Counted from the first letter of the stretch, positions 56,143 through 64,000 are shown. The stretch: 64,000 nucleotides of DNA from Nocardioides anomalus (GCF_011046535.1 NZ_CP049257.1:2790001-2854000), one strand, 5' to 3'. Made by a program: numbers and translations. The notes: generated by a model from the letters alone, not told the origin.

Positions 56143-56594
56143 CCGGCCATCCGGGCCAGCTCGTCGGCCACGACGCGCAGGACCGGCAGCGGCGAGCCGA
56201 CCGCGTCGCGGAGCTCGTCCAGCACCTCGCAGGCGGGGTCGAGGACGTGCAGCACGCCGCGGACGGCGCCGTGGTCGTCGAACAGCGGCGCGCCGATCAG
56301 GGTGGCCGGGACGTACTCCTCGTGGACGGGCAGGTGTGAGGCGAACCGCTCGTCGGTGGGCACGTCGTGCACCTCGACCGCGACGCCGGCCTGCGCGACG
56401 TACCCCGCGATGCCCTGGCCCACCCGCAGCCGGGTGCCCTTGAGCCGCTCGGCGCCCTGCCCGTCCCCGGCCACGAACTCGACCACGTCGCCACGGACCA
56501 GCCCGCACACGCACGCCCGGGCCGCGAAGACGTCGCGGACCGCCGCGCAGACCTCGTCCAGCTCCTCCCCCACGTGCTGCCCGGTAACCCGCAC
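56031..56594 (-). CDS. GAF-domain protein
   Basis: The 187-residue protein is a single GAF sensor domain: LKGTRLRVGQGIAGYVAQAG, VEVHDVPTDERFASHLPVHE and GAPLFDDHGAVRGVLHVLD. The last 35 residues are encoded antisense to the Nudix gene and look random, so they may have arisen by stop-codon loss. No output domain. It starts 73 bp from the convergent-reading edge of the CnoX-like gene. Ligand unknown. Confidence 0.75.
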   Translation of the reverse strand: MRVTGQHVGEELDEVCAAVRDVFAARACVCGLVRGDVVEFVAGDGQGAERLKGTRLRVGQGIAGYVAQAGVAVEVHDVPTDERFASHLPVHEEYVPATLIGAPLFDDHGAVRGVLHVLDPACEVLDELRDAVGSPLPVLRVVADELARMAGQTRPDSEYAVPPPVWTLSRAEAIRRAVKSAQRSRTS

Positions 56595-56667
56595 GAGCGC
56601 CCATCCACGTCAGCTCCGCGGTGAGCGCCCACCGGGCCGAGCTCGTCGACCGCGCCTGGGCCTCAGC

Positions 56668-57615
56668 TCAGAACAGCGCGCTGGCCAGCGCCTGCCGGCC
56701 CTTGAGGACCCGCGGGTCCTTGTTGCCGACCGCGGCGAACAGGCCCAGCAGGTGCTCGCGCGCCTGGTTGCGCTCGTCGCCGGCCGAGCGCCGGACCAGC
56801 TCGACCAGCCGCCCGAAGGCCGCGTCGACCTGTCCGGTCAGCAGGTCCAGGTCCGCCACCATCGTCTGCGCCGCCACGTCGTCGGGCGCGGCCTCGGCCG
56901 CCGCCCGCGCCTGCGCCTCGTCCGCGCCGGCGGTGCGCTGCAGCACCCTGGCCATGGCCAGCCCGGCCGCGGCCTCGGCGTCCGCGGGGTTGGCGGCGAT
57001 GAGCTTCTCGTACTCCGCCACCGCGCCGTCGTAGTCCCCGCGCTCCAGCGCGTCCTGCGCCGGCGCGTACCGCGGGTCGAAGCCGGCCTCGCCGTCCTCG
57101 TCGCCCTCGGCCGGCGCCGCGTGCCGCGGCTGGTGCCGTCCGGTGATCCCCTGCTGCGTCAGCTGCTGCATCACCGAGTTGATGGCCGAGCGCAGCTGGT
57201 CCAGCGTGGCCAGGTCCTGCATCAACGGCTGCGGCCGCCCGTCCAGCACCGCGAACACGAACGGCACGGACTGCAGCTGCACCGCCTGCGCGATGGCCGG
57301 CTGCGCGTCGACGTCGACCAGTCCGGCCAGGAACCGGCCCTCGTACTCCTCCGCCACCGTGGCCAGGTCGCGGGCCATCTGGGCGCTCTCGGGCATCCGC
57401 GAGGCGGAGGAGAACACCAGCAGCACCGGAGCCGTCAGCGACGCCTCCACCGTGGCCTGGAAGTTCTCCTGCGTGACGTCGAGCCAGTACGACGCACCGC
57501 CGCCCGCCGCGCCGCCGCCCGGGGCTTCCCCACTCGGCGCTCCACCGCCCGCCGCCGGCCGCTTGAGGCCCGACAGGTCGATCGCTCCGGGGCGCGTGAA
57601 CGGCTGCTGCGTCAT
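56668..57615 (-). CDS. Thioredoxin-fold/TPR protein (CnoX/YbbN-like)
   Basis: The 315-residue protein has a thioredoxin fold (SYWLDVTQENFQATVEASLT, PVLLVFSSASRMPESAQMAR) in which the CxxC is replaced by SASR, then a TPR-like helical C-terminus (ALERGDYDGAVAEYEKLIAA; LAMARVLQRT). This is the layout of YbbN/CnoX co-chaperones without redox activity. The internal ATG at 57615 is chosen as AGGA lies at the right distance; the ATG at 57624 would have AGG directly adjacent. Confidence 0.9.
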   Translation of the reverse strand: MTQQPFTRPGAIDLSGLKRPAAGGGAPSGEAPGGGAAGGGASYWLDVTQENFQATVEASLTAPVLLVFSSASRMPESAQMARDLATVAEEYEGRFLAGLVDVDAQPAIAQAVQLQSVPFVFAVLDGRPQPLMQDLATLDQLRSAINSVMQQLTQQGITGRHQPRHAAPAEGDEDGEAGFDPRYAPAQDALERGDYDGAVAEYEKLIAANPADAEAAAGLAMARVLQRTAGADEAQARAAAEAAPDDVAAQTMVADLDLLTGQVDAAFGRLVELVRRSAGDERNQAREHLLGLFAAVGNKDPRVLKGRQALASALF

Positions 57616-57732
57616 GGTCTTCATCCTAGAGAAGCGGTTCCCCTCCGTACCGCCCTGGCTCTGCTCCCCGTCGCCGGTTCTTGCTGGTTCGGGTGATCAA
57701 TTGCGTTGCGGCCGCGCGCTCACCACCCCGAC

Positions 57733-57815
57733 TCCCGCTGTCAAGGACGCCTTCGGCGCCGCAAGCGGCGAACGGCGGGGCCTTCGGCCCGAGTGGTTCG
57801 TCCTTGACAGCGGGA
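57733..57815. repeat. Inverted repeat with 17-bp perfect arms
   Basis: TCCCGCTGTCAAGGACG (57733-57749) is the exact reverse complement of 57799-57815, with 49 bases between that themselves contain GGGGCCTTCGGCCC. In RNA this would be a long, branched hairpin. Confidence 0.85.
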
Positions 57816-57912
57816 CCCGGTCGGGGCGGTGAGACGCGCTCAAGGGCGGGGCAAGCCCCGCCCGCAATGCGCGGCCGCCTCCGGCGGCCACGCTTGCGGT
57901 CCGCCGCCACGC

Positions 57913-57988
57913 ACTTGTAACGCTCAGTTACCGGATCTTCCGACCCGTTGCGACGGGTCGGAAGATCCGATAACTGCGCGTTACAAGT
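57913..57988. repeat. Long palindrome, copy 3 of the three-copy family
   Basis: A 76-bp inverted repeat centred at 57950/57951 with three unpaired or wobble positions. Outer CTTGTAACGCTCAGTTACC and inner CGACCCGTTG agree with copies 1 and 2; the middle GGATCTTC/GAAGATCC differs in both arms. Unlike the other copies it is not between convergent genes and touches no stop codon. Confidence 0.85.
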
Positions 57989-58075
57989 TCTCGGCGGCGC
58001 CGGCCGCGGCAACCCGCACCGCACCCCACCCCCACCCGTGAAGGCGGAGACGAGACGGTGCCGCCGCCAGACCAG

Positions 58076-58256
58076 GCCGCCTGTGGGCTGACCCGGCCCC
58101 CGCCGGGCCGGAGTTCGCCGTCGAAGGCTGAATCCGCGGCGTGGGGCACGCACACCCAACGCAAGTGGGCTGGAAGCAGTCGCGTGCAACACGGCGTCGG
58201 TTGCCTTCGGCGGTGAACACCGGATCCGACGGGGGCCGGGTCAGTCCACAGGCGGC
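58076..58256. repeat. Inverted repeat with 25-bp arms
   Basis: Arms 58076-58100 and 58232-58256 are complementary at 24 of 25 positions and enclose 131 bases. Length and near-identity suggest either a mobile-element relic or an invertible or structured segment. No transposase is near. Confidence 0.8.
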
Positions 58257-58303
58257 CGAGAACCCGAGAGCCCGCACCACGAGCCGAAGCCGCCAGAACC
58301 GAA

Positions 58304-58822
58304 CTACCGCCGAGGACCTCGGAGCCCCACGACCTGGACGACCCGCTGGATCTTGAGGTCCCGAGCATCGGGCCGACCGACGTACTTGATCTCGCGGAGC
58401 CCCTGGTCCTGGGCGGCGGACTCGAAAGTGAGGTGGCCGTAGCCGAGGATGCGGCCGGTGATCGGCTTGTCGACGGTGATGTCGAGGATCCGGCTCAGGG
58501 GCATGGTCGCTCGGTGGGTGTTCAGCACGCCGTGGAGGCGGAAGACGCGCATGTTGGTGACCACGAAGCACTCGCGGCGCTCGCGGACGGTCACCCAGGC
58601 GGAGTGCAGGCAGAGCGCGAGGCCGACGAGGACCAGCCAGCCGCCGGGGTCGGCGGGGGCGATGACGAAGGTGCCGACGAACATGAGCACGACGGCGACC
58701 AGGAGCTCGACGACCGGGAGGACGAAGACGATCCAGTGGCGGCGGACCTCGTCGACCACCACCTCGTCCTCGTCGCGCAGCAGGTAGCGGCCGACGTCGG
58801 GCTCGGTGAGGCGAGCCAGCAC
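58304..58822 (-). CDS. PH-domain-containing membrane protein (bPH2/YdbS-like)
   Basis: The 172-residue protein has a short N-terminal part (VGRYLLRDEDEVVVDEVRRH), two membrane segments (VFVLPVVELLVAVVLMFVGT; GGWLVLVGLALCLHSAWV) and a C-terminal bacterial PH domain (ECFVVTNMRVFRLHGVLNTH, MPLSRILDITVDKPITGRIL). GTG start, one base overlap with the stop of the small upstream gene (TAGTG). Function unknown. Confidence 0.88.
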   Translation of the reverse strand: MLARLTEPDVGRYLLRDEDEVVVDEVRRHWIVFVLPVVELLVAVVLMFVGTFVIAPADPGGWLVLVGLALCLHSAWVTVRERRECFVVTNMRVFRLHGVLNTHRATMPLSRILDITVDKPITGRILGYGHLTFESAAQDQGLREIKYVGRPDARDLKIQRVVQVVGLRGPRR

Positions 58823-58983
58823 TAGAGGTCGCCGAGGAAGGTGATGACCGAGTCGAACAGCTTCTCGCCCCAGTTGCTGAGGGCGTCGGCGCTGTTCGCG
58901 GTGAAGCCGGCCAGGCCGTGGGGGTCGGTGAACAACCAGAAGCCGAAGAAGACCACGAGCACGGCGACTACGCCCTTGTTCAT
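58822..58983 (-). CDS. Small membrane protein (53 residues)
   Basis: The peptide begins MNKGVVAVLVVFFGFWLFTD, one hydrophobic segment, followed by an amphipathic tail (ADALSNWGEKLFDSVITFLG). Its stop overlaps the GTG of the PH-domain gene, so the pair is probably translationally coupled. ATG start, with GGACCACC immediately upstream and weak ribosome-site complementarity. Not recognised. Confidence 0.65.
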   Translation of the reverse strand: MNKGVVAVLVVFFGFWLFTDPHGLAGFTANSADALSNWGEKLFDSVITFLGDL

Positions 58984-59083
58984 GGTGGTCCGTCCTGTCG
59001 TGCTGGGGAAGTGGGCACGGGTACGTCCCTTTGGTACCAGAGTGACTGCTGTGACCCGGGTACGACGCGCCGGAGCCGCCTCG

Positions 59084-59932
59084 TCAGGGGCGCTCGCCGC
59101 GCTCGACCCAGCGGGTGGTGGCGTCCCACAGGATGCGGCCGGCCTCCTCGTCGCGGGCGTCCTCGGAGGCGGCGGCCGGGGCCGAGGCGCGGTGGTAGCC
59201 GCCGGGCTCGGCCAGCGGCGAGGTGGCGCAGAAGACGACGGTGCGGGCGCCGTCGTCGGGGGTGAGCAGGGCCCTGCGCTCCAGCGGCGCGGCCAGCTTG
59301 CGCAGCCGGGCCAGCAGCGGCGCGGTCTCCAGGCCGCGGTCGGCGATCTTGGTGGCGATCGCGCCGGGGTGCACCGAGTAGGCGTGCAGCCCCTGGGCGC
59401 CGTACCTCCGCTCGATCTCGTGCGCCTCGTGGACCAGGGCCAGCTTGGAGGTGCCGTACGCCGCCCAGGAGTCGTACGGCGAGAGGTGGCCGTCGAGCCC
59501 CTCGTTGCGCCCGCGGGCGTGGAGCTGGGAGACGACCTCGACGACCCGGGCCTCGCCCTCGGCCCCAGCGGTGGCCAGGAGCAGCGGGAGCAGCCGCCGG
59601 GTGAGCTGGGCGGTGCCGAGGTAGTTGGTGCGCCAGTGCACCTCGTAGCCGTCGACCAGGTGCGGCTCGTGCCAGGCCGAGCGCAGGTCCAGGTGGACGC
59701 CGGCGTTGTTGACCAGCACGTCGAGGCGGGACGAGGAGCGCTCGACCCAGTCGGCGAACCCGTCGACGGAGTCGCGGCTGGTCAGCTCCAGGGCGTGGGT
59801 GTCGTCGGTGGTCGCGCAGGTGCGCGTCGAGGTCAGCACCCGGAAGCCCCGCTCGCGCAGCGCGCGGGCGGTCGCCTCGCCCAGGGAGCCGTCCCCGACG
59901 CCGGTCACGACCGCGACCCGCTCCTCCGCCAC
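59084..59932 (-). CDS. SDR family oxidoreductase (retinol dehydrogenase-like)
   Basis: This 282-residue short-chain dehydrogenase has VVTGVGDGSLGEAT (in place of TGxxxGIG), VLVNNAGVHLDL, VVEVVSQLHARGR and YGTSKLALVH (catalytic Tyr/Lys). The glycine motif reads TGVGDGSLG with Leu for Ile. It resembles retinol dehydrogenase/WWOX-like members. ATG start. It stands alone; substrate unknown. Confidence 0.88.
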   Translation of the reverse strand: MAEERVAVVTGVGDGSLGEATARALRERGFRVLTSTRTCATTDDTHALELTSRDSVDGFADWVERSSSRLDVLVNNAGVHLDLRSAWHEPHLVDGYEVHWRTNYLGTAQLTRRLLPLLLATAGAEGEARVVEVVSQLHARGRNEGLDGHLSPYDSWAAYGTSKLALVHEAHEIERRYGAQGLHAYSVHPGAIATKIADRGLETAPLLARLRKLAAPLERRALLTPDDGARTVVFCATSPLAEPGGYHRASAPAAASEDARDEEAGRILWDATTRWVERGERP

Positions 59933-60081
59933 GCCCGGAGGCTATCGGTCGCCCGGGATGGCCCGTCCGGGCCATCCGACCCCAGCGTCGGTGGCGACCG
60001 CGTCGAAAACCCGACCGGGAGGGCACCGCATGTCGTTGACTTGGACCACCACTCCCGACGTACCGGCACAGGAGCCAGTCC

Positions 60082-60276
60082 GTGACCGCGTTGCCGAACT
60101 CCTCCTACGTGCTGCTGTACGCGAGCCTGGCCCGCGCGCCCGAGTTCGCCATGGGGCTGGCCTCGCGGATGGCGGCCACCGCCTTCGAGCACCGCGACAT
60201 CGACGGCGTGCGGCGGTGGAGCACCTGCTACGTCCAGCTCCACTCGCTCTACGAGCACGACGCGGTCGCGTCCTGA
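60082..60276 (+). CDS. Hypothetical protein (64 residues)
   Basis: The peptide (TALPNSSYVLLYASLARAPE and onward, ending STCYVQLHSLYEHDAVAS) is rich in Ala and aromatic residues and has no membrane segment or known motif. GTG start with AGGAG 9 bases upstream supports translation. It ends 22 bp before the convergent MerR gene. Not recognised. Confidence 0.55.
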   Translation: MTALPNSSYVLLYASLARAPEFAMGLASRMAATAFEHRDIDGVRRWSTCYVQLHSLYEHDAVAS

Positions 60277-60297
60277 GCTGACCTCGGCCCGTCCCGC

Positions 60298-61098
60298 TCA
60301 GGCCACCGGCCAGCAGACCTCCGTGCGGTGCGCGAGCAGGTCCTCGGGGTCGCCGAGCGGCAGGTAGCGCTCGACCACCGGTCCGTCCGAGGCCAGCGCC
60401 TGCTCCAGCGCCGCGCGGCCGGCCGCGGTGTAGGCGGCGTCCAGGTCGACCATCGGCCCGTCGTGCGTCGCCACGGCGTAGCGCCCACCCGGGTGGGAGA
60501 GCACCTCGACCCGACCGCCCAGGGACGAGACGCGGTCGACGGGAATGAACGCCGTGAGCTCGGCGGCGCCTTCGGTGAAGAACGCCGTGGGGAACGCCGT
60601 CCCGTCCGTCCCGGCCCGGGTGAGGCCCCGGGTCCGCACGAAGCGGTGCAGCTCCGCGAACACGTCCAGCCACCAGGCCACGGCGTCGTCGCCACCGACG
60701 TGCTCGGTGATGGCCACGAACAGCTGCGGGTCCATGTCGCGGTAGGTGATGCCGATCGGCTCGGTGTCCGGCGACAGCATCCGCCGCAGGGACTCGACGG
60801 TCCCCTGCACCTCGGCGAGCTGGCGGCTCATCCGGTCCAGGTGCTCGACCAGCACGGCGTCGCGGGTCGTGTCGTCGGGGGCCGCCAGCACCGCCTTCAC
60901 CTCCTCGACGGGCAGGTCGAGGTCGCGCAGCCGCCGGATGAGCCGGGCCTGGGCGACCTGCGCGGGGGCGTAGTAGCGGTAGCCGCTGCTCGGGTCGGTC
61001 CGCGCGGGCTCGAGCAGGCCGACGTCGTGGTAGTGCCGCAGCGCCTTCACCGTCAGGAAGGTCATCCGGGAGAAGTCCCCGATGCTCAGCTCGCTCAT
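60298..61098 (-). CDS. MerR family regulator with GyrI-like effector domain
   Basis: The 266-residue protein has a MerR winged helix (IGDFSRMTFLTVKALRHYHD, SSGYRYYAPAQVAQARLIRR), a dimerisation helix and a C-terminal GyrI-like ligand domain, the layout of BmrR/TipA-type drug sensors. ATG at 61098 chosen over 61113 because it directly begins the helix-turn-helix. It is divergent from the MFS transporter gene, and MerR-type dyads lie between them, so it probably activates the transporter on drug binding. Confidence 0.9.
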   Translation of the reverse strand: MSELSIGDFSRMTFLTVKALRHYHDVGLLEPARTDPSSGYRYYAPAQVAQARLIRRLRDLDLPVEEVKAVLAAPDDTTRDAVLVEHLDRMSRQLAEVQGTVESLRRMLSPDTEPIGITYRDMDPQLFVAITEHVGGDDAVAWWLDVFAELHRFVRTRGLTRAGTDGTAFPTAFFTEGAAELTAFIPVDRVSSLGGRVEVLSHPGGRYAVATHDGPMVDLDAAYTAAGRAALEQALASDGPVVERYLPLGDPEDLLAHRTEVCWPVA

Positions 61099-61152
61099 GG
61101 CCCCAGCCTGCACTCTCCTGCAGGGGGAGGGTCCAGACGCGCGCGGCGGGTC

Positions 61153-61183
61153 TTGACCCTCCCGTGGCGGGAGGCGCGAGAAC
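61153..61183 (+). promoter_or_regulatory. MerR-type promoter of the MFS gene, 19-bp spacer with dyad
   Basis: TTGACC (61153-61158) fits a -35 box and GAGAAC (61178-61183) a weak -10 after a 19-bp spacer, the long spacer typical of MerR-controlled promoters. The dyad CCTCCC-GTGGC-GGGAGG (61158-61174) fills the spacer. The start codon at 61191 lies about where transcription would begin, so the mRNA may be leaderless. Confidence 0.6.
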
Positions 61184-61190
61184 CGTCGTC

Positions 61191-62588
61191 ATGAACCAGA
61201 CCTTCCGCCGAGGGCCGCTCGCGGTCCTGCTGACCGGCGTCTTCCTGATCGTCCTCGACTTCTTCATCGTCAACGTCGCGCTCCCCTCGATGCAGCGCGA
61301 CCTCGACGCCGACCCGACCACGCTGGAGTGGCTGGTCGCGGGCTACGGGCTCACCTTCGGCGGCCTGCTGCTGCCGGCGAGCCGACTGGCCGACCGGTAC
61401 GGGCGCCGGCGCGTCTTCCTCCTCGGCACCGCACTGTTCGTCATCAGCTCCGCGGCCTGCGGACTGGCCCCGGACGCGGACACCCTGCTGGCCGCCCGAC
61501 TGCTCCAGGGCGCCGGCGCCGCGGCGGTCGGGCCGACGGTGCTGGCCCTCATCGGTGACGTGTACGCCGGCCCGGCGCGGCTGCGCGCGCTCGCGGCGTA
61601 CGCCACCGTGATGGGCGTGGCCGCGGCCTCCGGACAGCTCGTCGGCGGGCTGCTGATCCACCTCGACGTCGCCGGGTCGGGCTGGCGCTCGATCTTCCTC
61701 ATCAACGTGCCGATCGGCCTCGCCGCGCTGGTCGCCGGACCGCGGCTGCTGCCCGAGGTCCGGCTGACCACTCCCCGTCCGGACCCGCTCGAGACGGTGC
61801 TGGTCGTCGGCGCGCTCACCGCGCTGGTGCTGCCCCTGGTCGAGGGCGAGCGGCTCGGCTGGCCGCTGTGGACGTGGCTGACCCTGGCCGCGGCGGTCGC
61901 GGCCGGCGCCCTGGCGGTGCTGCGCGGCCGGCGGCTCACCCACCCGCTCGTGGACCTGGCCGCGCTGAGCAGCCGCCCGGTCGCCGCCGGGCTGCTCGGG
62001 CTCGGCGCGCTCTTCTCGGGCATGGCGGCGTACTTCCTGGTCCTGGCCCTCTACCTCCAGGACACCCGCGGCCTGGGCGCGCTCGCCTCGGGCGCGGTCT
62101 TCACCGCGGTCGCACTGCCCTACATGGCCGGCAGCCGCCAGGCCGGCGCCGTCCTGGGTCGTCTCGGGCCGCGCCTGGGCGTGGCGGCCGGCGCGCTCAC
62201 CTTCGGGGCCGGCCACCTGTTGCTCCTGCTGGCCGCGGACGGCCCGCTCGCCGCCCTGGTGCCCGGGCTGGCGGTCGGGGGCGCCGGCATGGGCGTGGCG
62301 CTCTCCGGGCTGGTCGGCGTGACCCTGGGCTCGGTGGCGCCCGCGCAGGCCGGCACGGTCTCGGCGACCTCGTCGACGGTCCAGCAGGTCGCCAACGCCC
62401 TGGGCGTCGCCCTGGTCGGCATCGTCTTCTTCGCCCGGACGGGCCCGGCGGCGTTCGAGGCCGGCCTGGTCTACCTGGTGGTGACCACCCTGGCTGTGGC
62501 CGCGGCCGCGGCGTTCCTGCCGGGCCGGCCGCGGACCGCGCCGGCTCAGCGGGCGGCGCTCGCCACCAGCTCGTCAGCCGCGGCGTAG
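61191..62588 (+). CDS. MFS transporter, DHA2-type drug exporter
   Basis: This 465-residue protein has about 14 hydrophobic segments and the MFS motif A (LADRYGRRRVFLLGTALFV) and the DHA2 N-terminus FLIVLDFFIVNVALPSMQRD with LQGAGAAAVGPTVLALI. It probably exports a drug or toxic metabolite by proton antiport. The ATG at 61191 is used rather than the GTG at 61164, which would lie inside the promoter dyad. The tail overlaps meaB by 43 bp on the other strand. Confidence 0.92.
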   Translation: MNQTFRRGPLAVLLTGVFLIVLDFFIVNVALPSMQRDLDADPTTLEWLVAGYGLTFGGLLLPASRLADRYGRRRVFLLGTALFVISSAACGLAPDADTLLAARLLQGAGAAAVGPTVLALIGDVYAGPARLRALAAYATVMGVAAASGQLVGGLLIHLDVAGSGWRSIFLINVPIGLAALVAGPRLLPEVRLTTPRPDPLETVLVVGALTALVLPLVEGERLGWPLWTWLTLAAAVAAGALAVLRGRRLTHPLVDLAALSSRPVAAGLLGLGALFSGMAAYFLVLALYLQDTRGLGALASGAVFTAVALPYMAGSRQAGAVLGRLGPRLGVAAGALTFGAGHLLLLLAADGPLAALVPGLAVGGAGMGVALSGLVGVTLGSVAPAQAGTVSATSSTVQQVANALGVALVGIVFFARTGPAAFEAGLVYLVVTTLAVAAAAAFLPGRPRTAPAQRAALATSSSAAA

Positions 62589-63508
62589 GGGTCGGTGTCC
62601 CCGGCCACGACGGCCTCGGCCAGCGCGTCGAGGTCGTCGTGCTGGAGCCCCTCCCACCGCTCGCGCAGCGCGGCGACGGCGATGGCCTCGATCTCCTCGC
62701 GGGCCCGGCGGGTACGCCGCCGGGCCAGCTCGCCGGACTCCCCCAGCCACGCGCGGTGCCGGTCGAGCTCGGAGACGACCTCGTCGAGCCCGCGCCCGGA
62801 CGGGGCCACGGTGAGCACGATGGGCGCCTTCCACGCCCCCTCGGGGCGCTCGCCCAGGGCGATCATCGAGCGCAGCTCGCGGCGGACCTGCTCGGCGCCG
62901 TCACGGTCGGCCTTGTTGACGACGTAGACGTCGCCGATCTCCAGGATCCCGGCCTTGGCCGCCTGCACGCCGTCGCCGAGGCCGGGGGCCATGAGCACGA
63001 CGGTGGTGTCGGCCAGCCCGGCGATCTCCACCTCGCTCTGGCCTACCCCGACGGTCTCGACCAGGACCACGTCGCAGCCGGCCGCGTCGAGCACGCGGAG
63101 GGCCTGCGGGGTGCTCCAGGACAGGCCGCCGAGGTGCCCACGCGAGGCCATCGAGCGGATGTAGACACCCGGGTCGGTGGCGTGGTCCTGCATGCGCACC
63201 CGGTCACCGAGCAGCGCGCCACCGCTGAAGGGCGAGGACGGGTCCACCGCGAGCACGCCGACCCGCTTCCCGGCCGCGCGCAGCTCACCCACCAGGGCGT
63301 TGGTGGTCGTGGACTTGCCGACGCCGGGCGAGCCGGTGATGCCGACGACGTGCGCGTGGCCGGCGTGCGGCACCAGCGCCGCCATCACCTCGCGCAGCTG
63401 CGGCGAGCCGTCCTCGACCATCGAGACCAGTCGCGCGACCGCCCGCGGCTCACCGGCCCGGGCGCGCGCGACCAGGTCGCCGACGTCCTGGCTACTGCTG
63501 CGGGACAC
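62546..63508 (-). CDS. meaB: Methylmalonyl-CoA mutase-associated GTPase MeaB
   Basis: This 320-residue G3E GTPase protects and reactivates B12-dependent methylmalonyl-CoA mutase. It shows [18 protein letters not shown] (P-loop), [36 protein letters not shown] and NKAD for guanine. GTG start, overlapping the thiolase stop by 17 bp. No mutase gene is in the window. Such thiolase-meaB pairs are common in actinobacteria (recalled). Confidence 0.95.
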   Translation of the reverse strand: MSRSSSQDVGDLVARARAGEPRAVARLVSMVEDGSPQLREVMAALVPHAGHAHVVGITGSPGVGKSTTTNALVGELRAAGKRVGVLAVDPSSPFSGGALLGDRVRMQDHATDPGVYIRSMASRGHLGGLSWSTPQALRVLDAAGCDVVLVETVGVGQSEVEIAGLADTTVVLMAPGLGDGVQAAKAGILEIGDVYVVNKADRDGAEQVRRELRSMIALGERPEGAWKAPIVLTVAPSGRGLDEVVSELDRHRAWLGESGELARRRTRRAREEIEAIAVAALRERWEGLQHDDLDALAEAVVAGDTDPYAAADELVASAAR

Positions 63509-64000
63509 GCACGATGAGGGCGTCGCCCTGCCCGCCGCCGCCGCACAGCGCGGCCGCGCCGACGCCGCCGCCGCGGCGCTGGAGCTCCAGCGCGAGGTGC
63601 AGCACGACGCGGGTGCCGGACATGCCGACGGGGTGGCCGAGCGCGATGGCGCCGCCGTTGACGTTCACCTTGTCGTCGGGCAGCCCCAGCTCGCGGGCCG
63701 AGGAGATGCCCACGGCCGCGAAGGCCTCGTTGAACTCGACCAGGTCCAGGTCGGTGGGCTCGATGCCCTCCTTGCGGCAGGCCAGCGTCGTGGCGTTGGC
63801 CGGCTGCAGCTGCAGCGAGGTGTCGGGGCCGGCGACCATGCCGTGCGCGCCGATCTCGGCCAGCCACTCCAGGCCGAGCTCCTCGGCCTTGGCCTTGCTC
63901 ATCACGACCACGGCCGCGGCGCCGTCGGAGATCTGCGAGGACGAGCCCGCGGTGATGGTGCCGTCCTTGCTGAACGCCGGGCGCAGCTTGCCCAGCGACT
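63492..64000 (-). CDS. Acetyl-CoA acetyltransferase (thiolase), partial
   Basis: Only the C-terminal 168 residues are present; the 5' part lies beyond the window end. It shows the thiolase C-terminal domain: [47 protein letters not shown] with the catalytic His and CGGGGQGDA with the second catalytic Cys. It condenses or cleaves acyl-CoA/acetyl-CoA. It overlaps meaB at the 3' end. Confidence 0.93.
   Translation of the reverse strand, partial: SLGKLRPAFSKDGTITAGSSSQISDGAAAVVVMSKAKAEELGLEWLAEIGAHGMVAGPDTSLQLQPANATTLACRKEGIEPTDLDLVEFNEAFAAVGISSARELGLPDDKVNVNGGAIALGHPVGMSGTRVVLHLALELQRRGGGVGAAALCGGGGQGDALIVRVPQQ

Larger units (their letters stand above)
57616..58303. other. Gene-free stretch rich in inverted repeats
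   Basis: No ORF here has support. The 688 bases hold five distinct inverted repeats: 17-bp arms at 57733-57749/57799-57815; 9-bp arms at 57844-57863; 7-bp arms at 57873-57889; the third long palindrome at 57913-57988; and 25-bp arms with one mismatch at 58076-58100/58232-58256. CCTTCGG recurs. It may be a mosaic of repeats or a structured RNA. Confidence 0.7.

Noticed and set aside
53083..56604. 1173-codon minus-strand open frame opposite glgB and the Nudix gene
   Set aside because: glgB is unambiguous on the plus strand; the antisense product has no recognisable domain and extreme His/Val/Arg composition.
16991..57988. CRISPR-like or insertion-sequence origin of the repeated palindromes
   Set aside because: The copies are 18-22 kb apart, have no spacers, no transposase gene and no visible target duplication.

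Overview
The window is very GC-rich, has dense genes with many GTG starts and GTGA stop/start overlaps, and carries an actinobacterial GlgE trehalose/glycogen operon, a LigD-type repair set and many FadE/enoyl-CoA hydratase genes. It reads as a chromosomal segment of a Nocardioides-like actinobacterium (Nocardioidaceae is an inference from gene content; no rRNA is present). No phage, insertion sequence or CRISPR array was seen.

Region 1 (1-15.7 kb) is a catabolic island. It has a CUT2-type ABC importer (binding protein and ATPase, cut by the window start), two SDR/enoyl-CoA hydratase steps, three acyl-CoA dehydrogenases, an AMP-forming acyl-CoA synthetase, a cysteine-free member of the HpaB/AbfD family, a CaiB-type CoA transferase, a carboxymuconolactone-decarboxylase-like protein, an ABM-domain protein, and TetR and GntR regulators. 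Five copies of one operator, TCTGA-N7-TCAGA, sit in front of all the transcription units whose promoters lie in the island, including tetR itself. The substrate cannot be read from sequence. This regulon is the best candidate for an undescribed system here.

Region 2 (15.8-30.3 kb) is mixed: a LuxR-type regulator and a SGNH hydrolase; metX-metY-CoA-binding protein; OsmC and a flavoprotein that probably starts at CTG; malQ; a second LuxR-type regulator; a fatty acid desaturase; an RsbW-like kinase; a lipoprotein sugar dehydrogenase with a frameshift; tRNA-Ala(GGC) with an inverted degenerate copy nearby; and the proA-small membrane protein-nadD-rsfS-phosphatase operon.

Region 3 (31.6-38.6 kb) holds a ZIP transporter, a LigD set split into three genes (phosphoesterase, polymerase, ligase), two small membrane proteins, etfBA and an enoyl-CoA hydratase. 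Region 4 (38.7-55.4 kb) is alpha-glucan metabolism: glgX, then (after a SHOCT protein, a YidC paralogue and a malectin/propeller secreted protein) glgP divergent from glgE-treS-mak-glgB. Together with malQ this is a complete route between trehalose, maltose-1-phosphate and glycogen-like glucan. Region 5 (55.4-64 kb) holds a Nudix protein, a GAF protein, a CnoX/YbbN-like protein, a gene-free hairpin-rich stretch, PH-domain and small membrane proteins, an SDR, a divergent MerR/MFS pair, meaB and a thiolase cut by the window end.

Three copies of a roughly 76-bp near-perfect palindrome (16991, 35504, 57913) share an outer TGTAACGCTCAGTTA and an inner CGACCCGTT but have covarying middle stems. Two of them lie between convergent genes and supply the stop codon of the left-hand gene.
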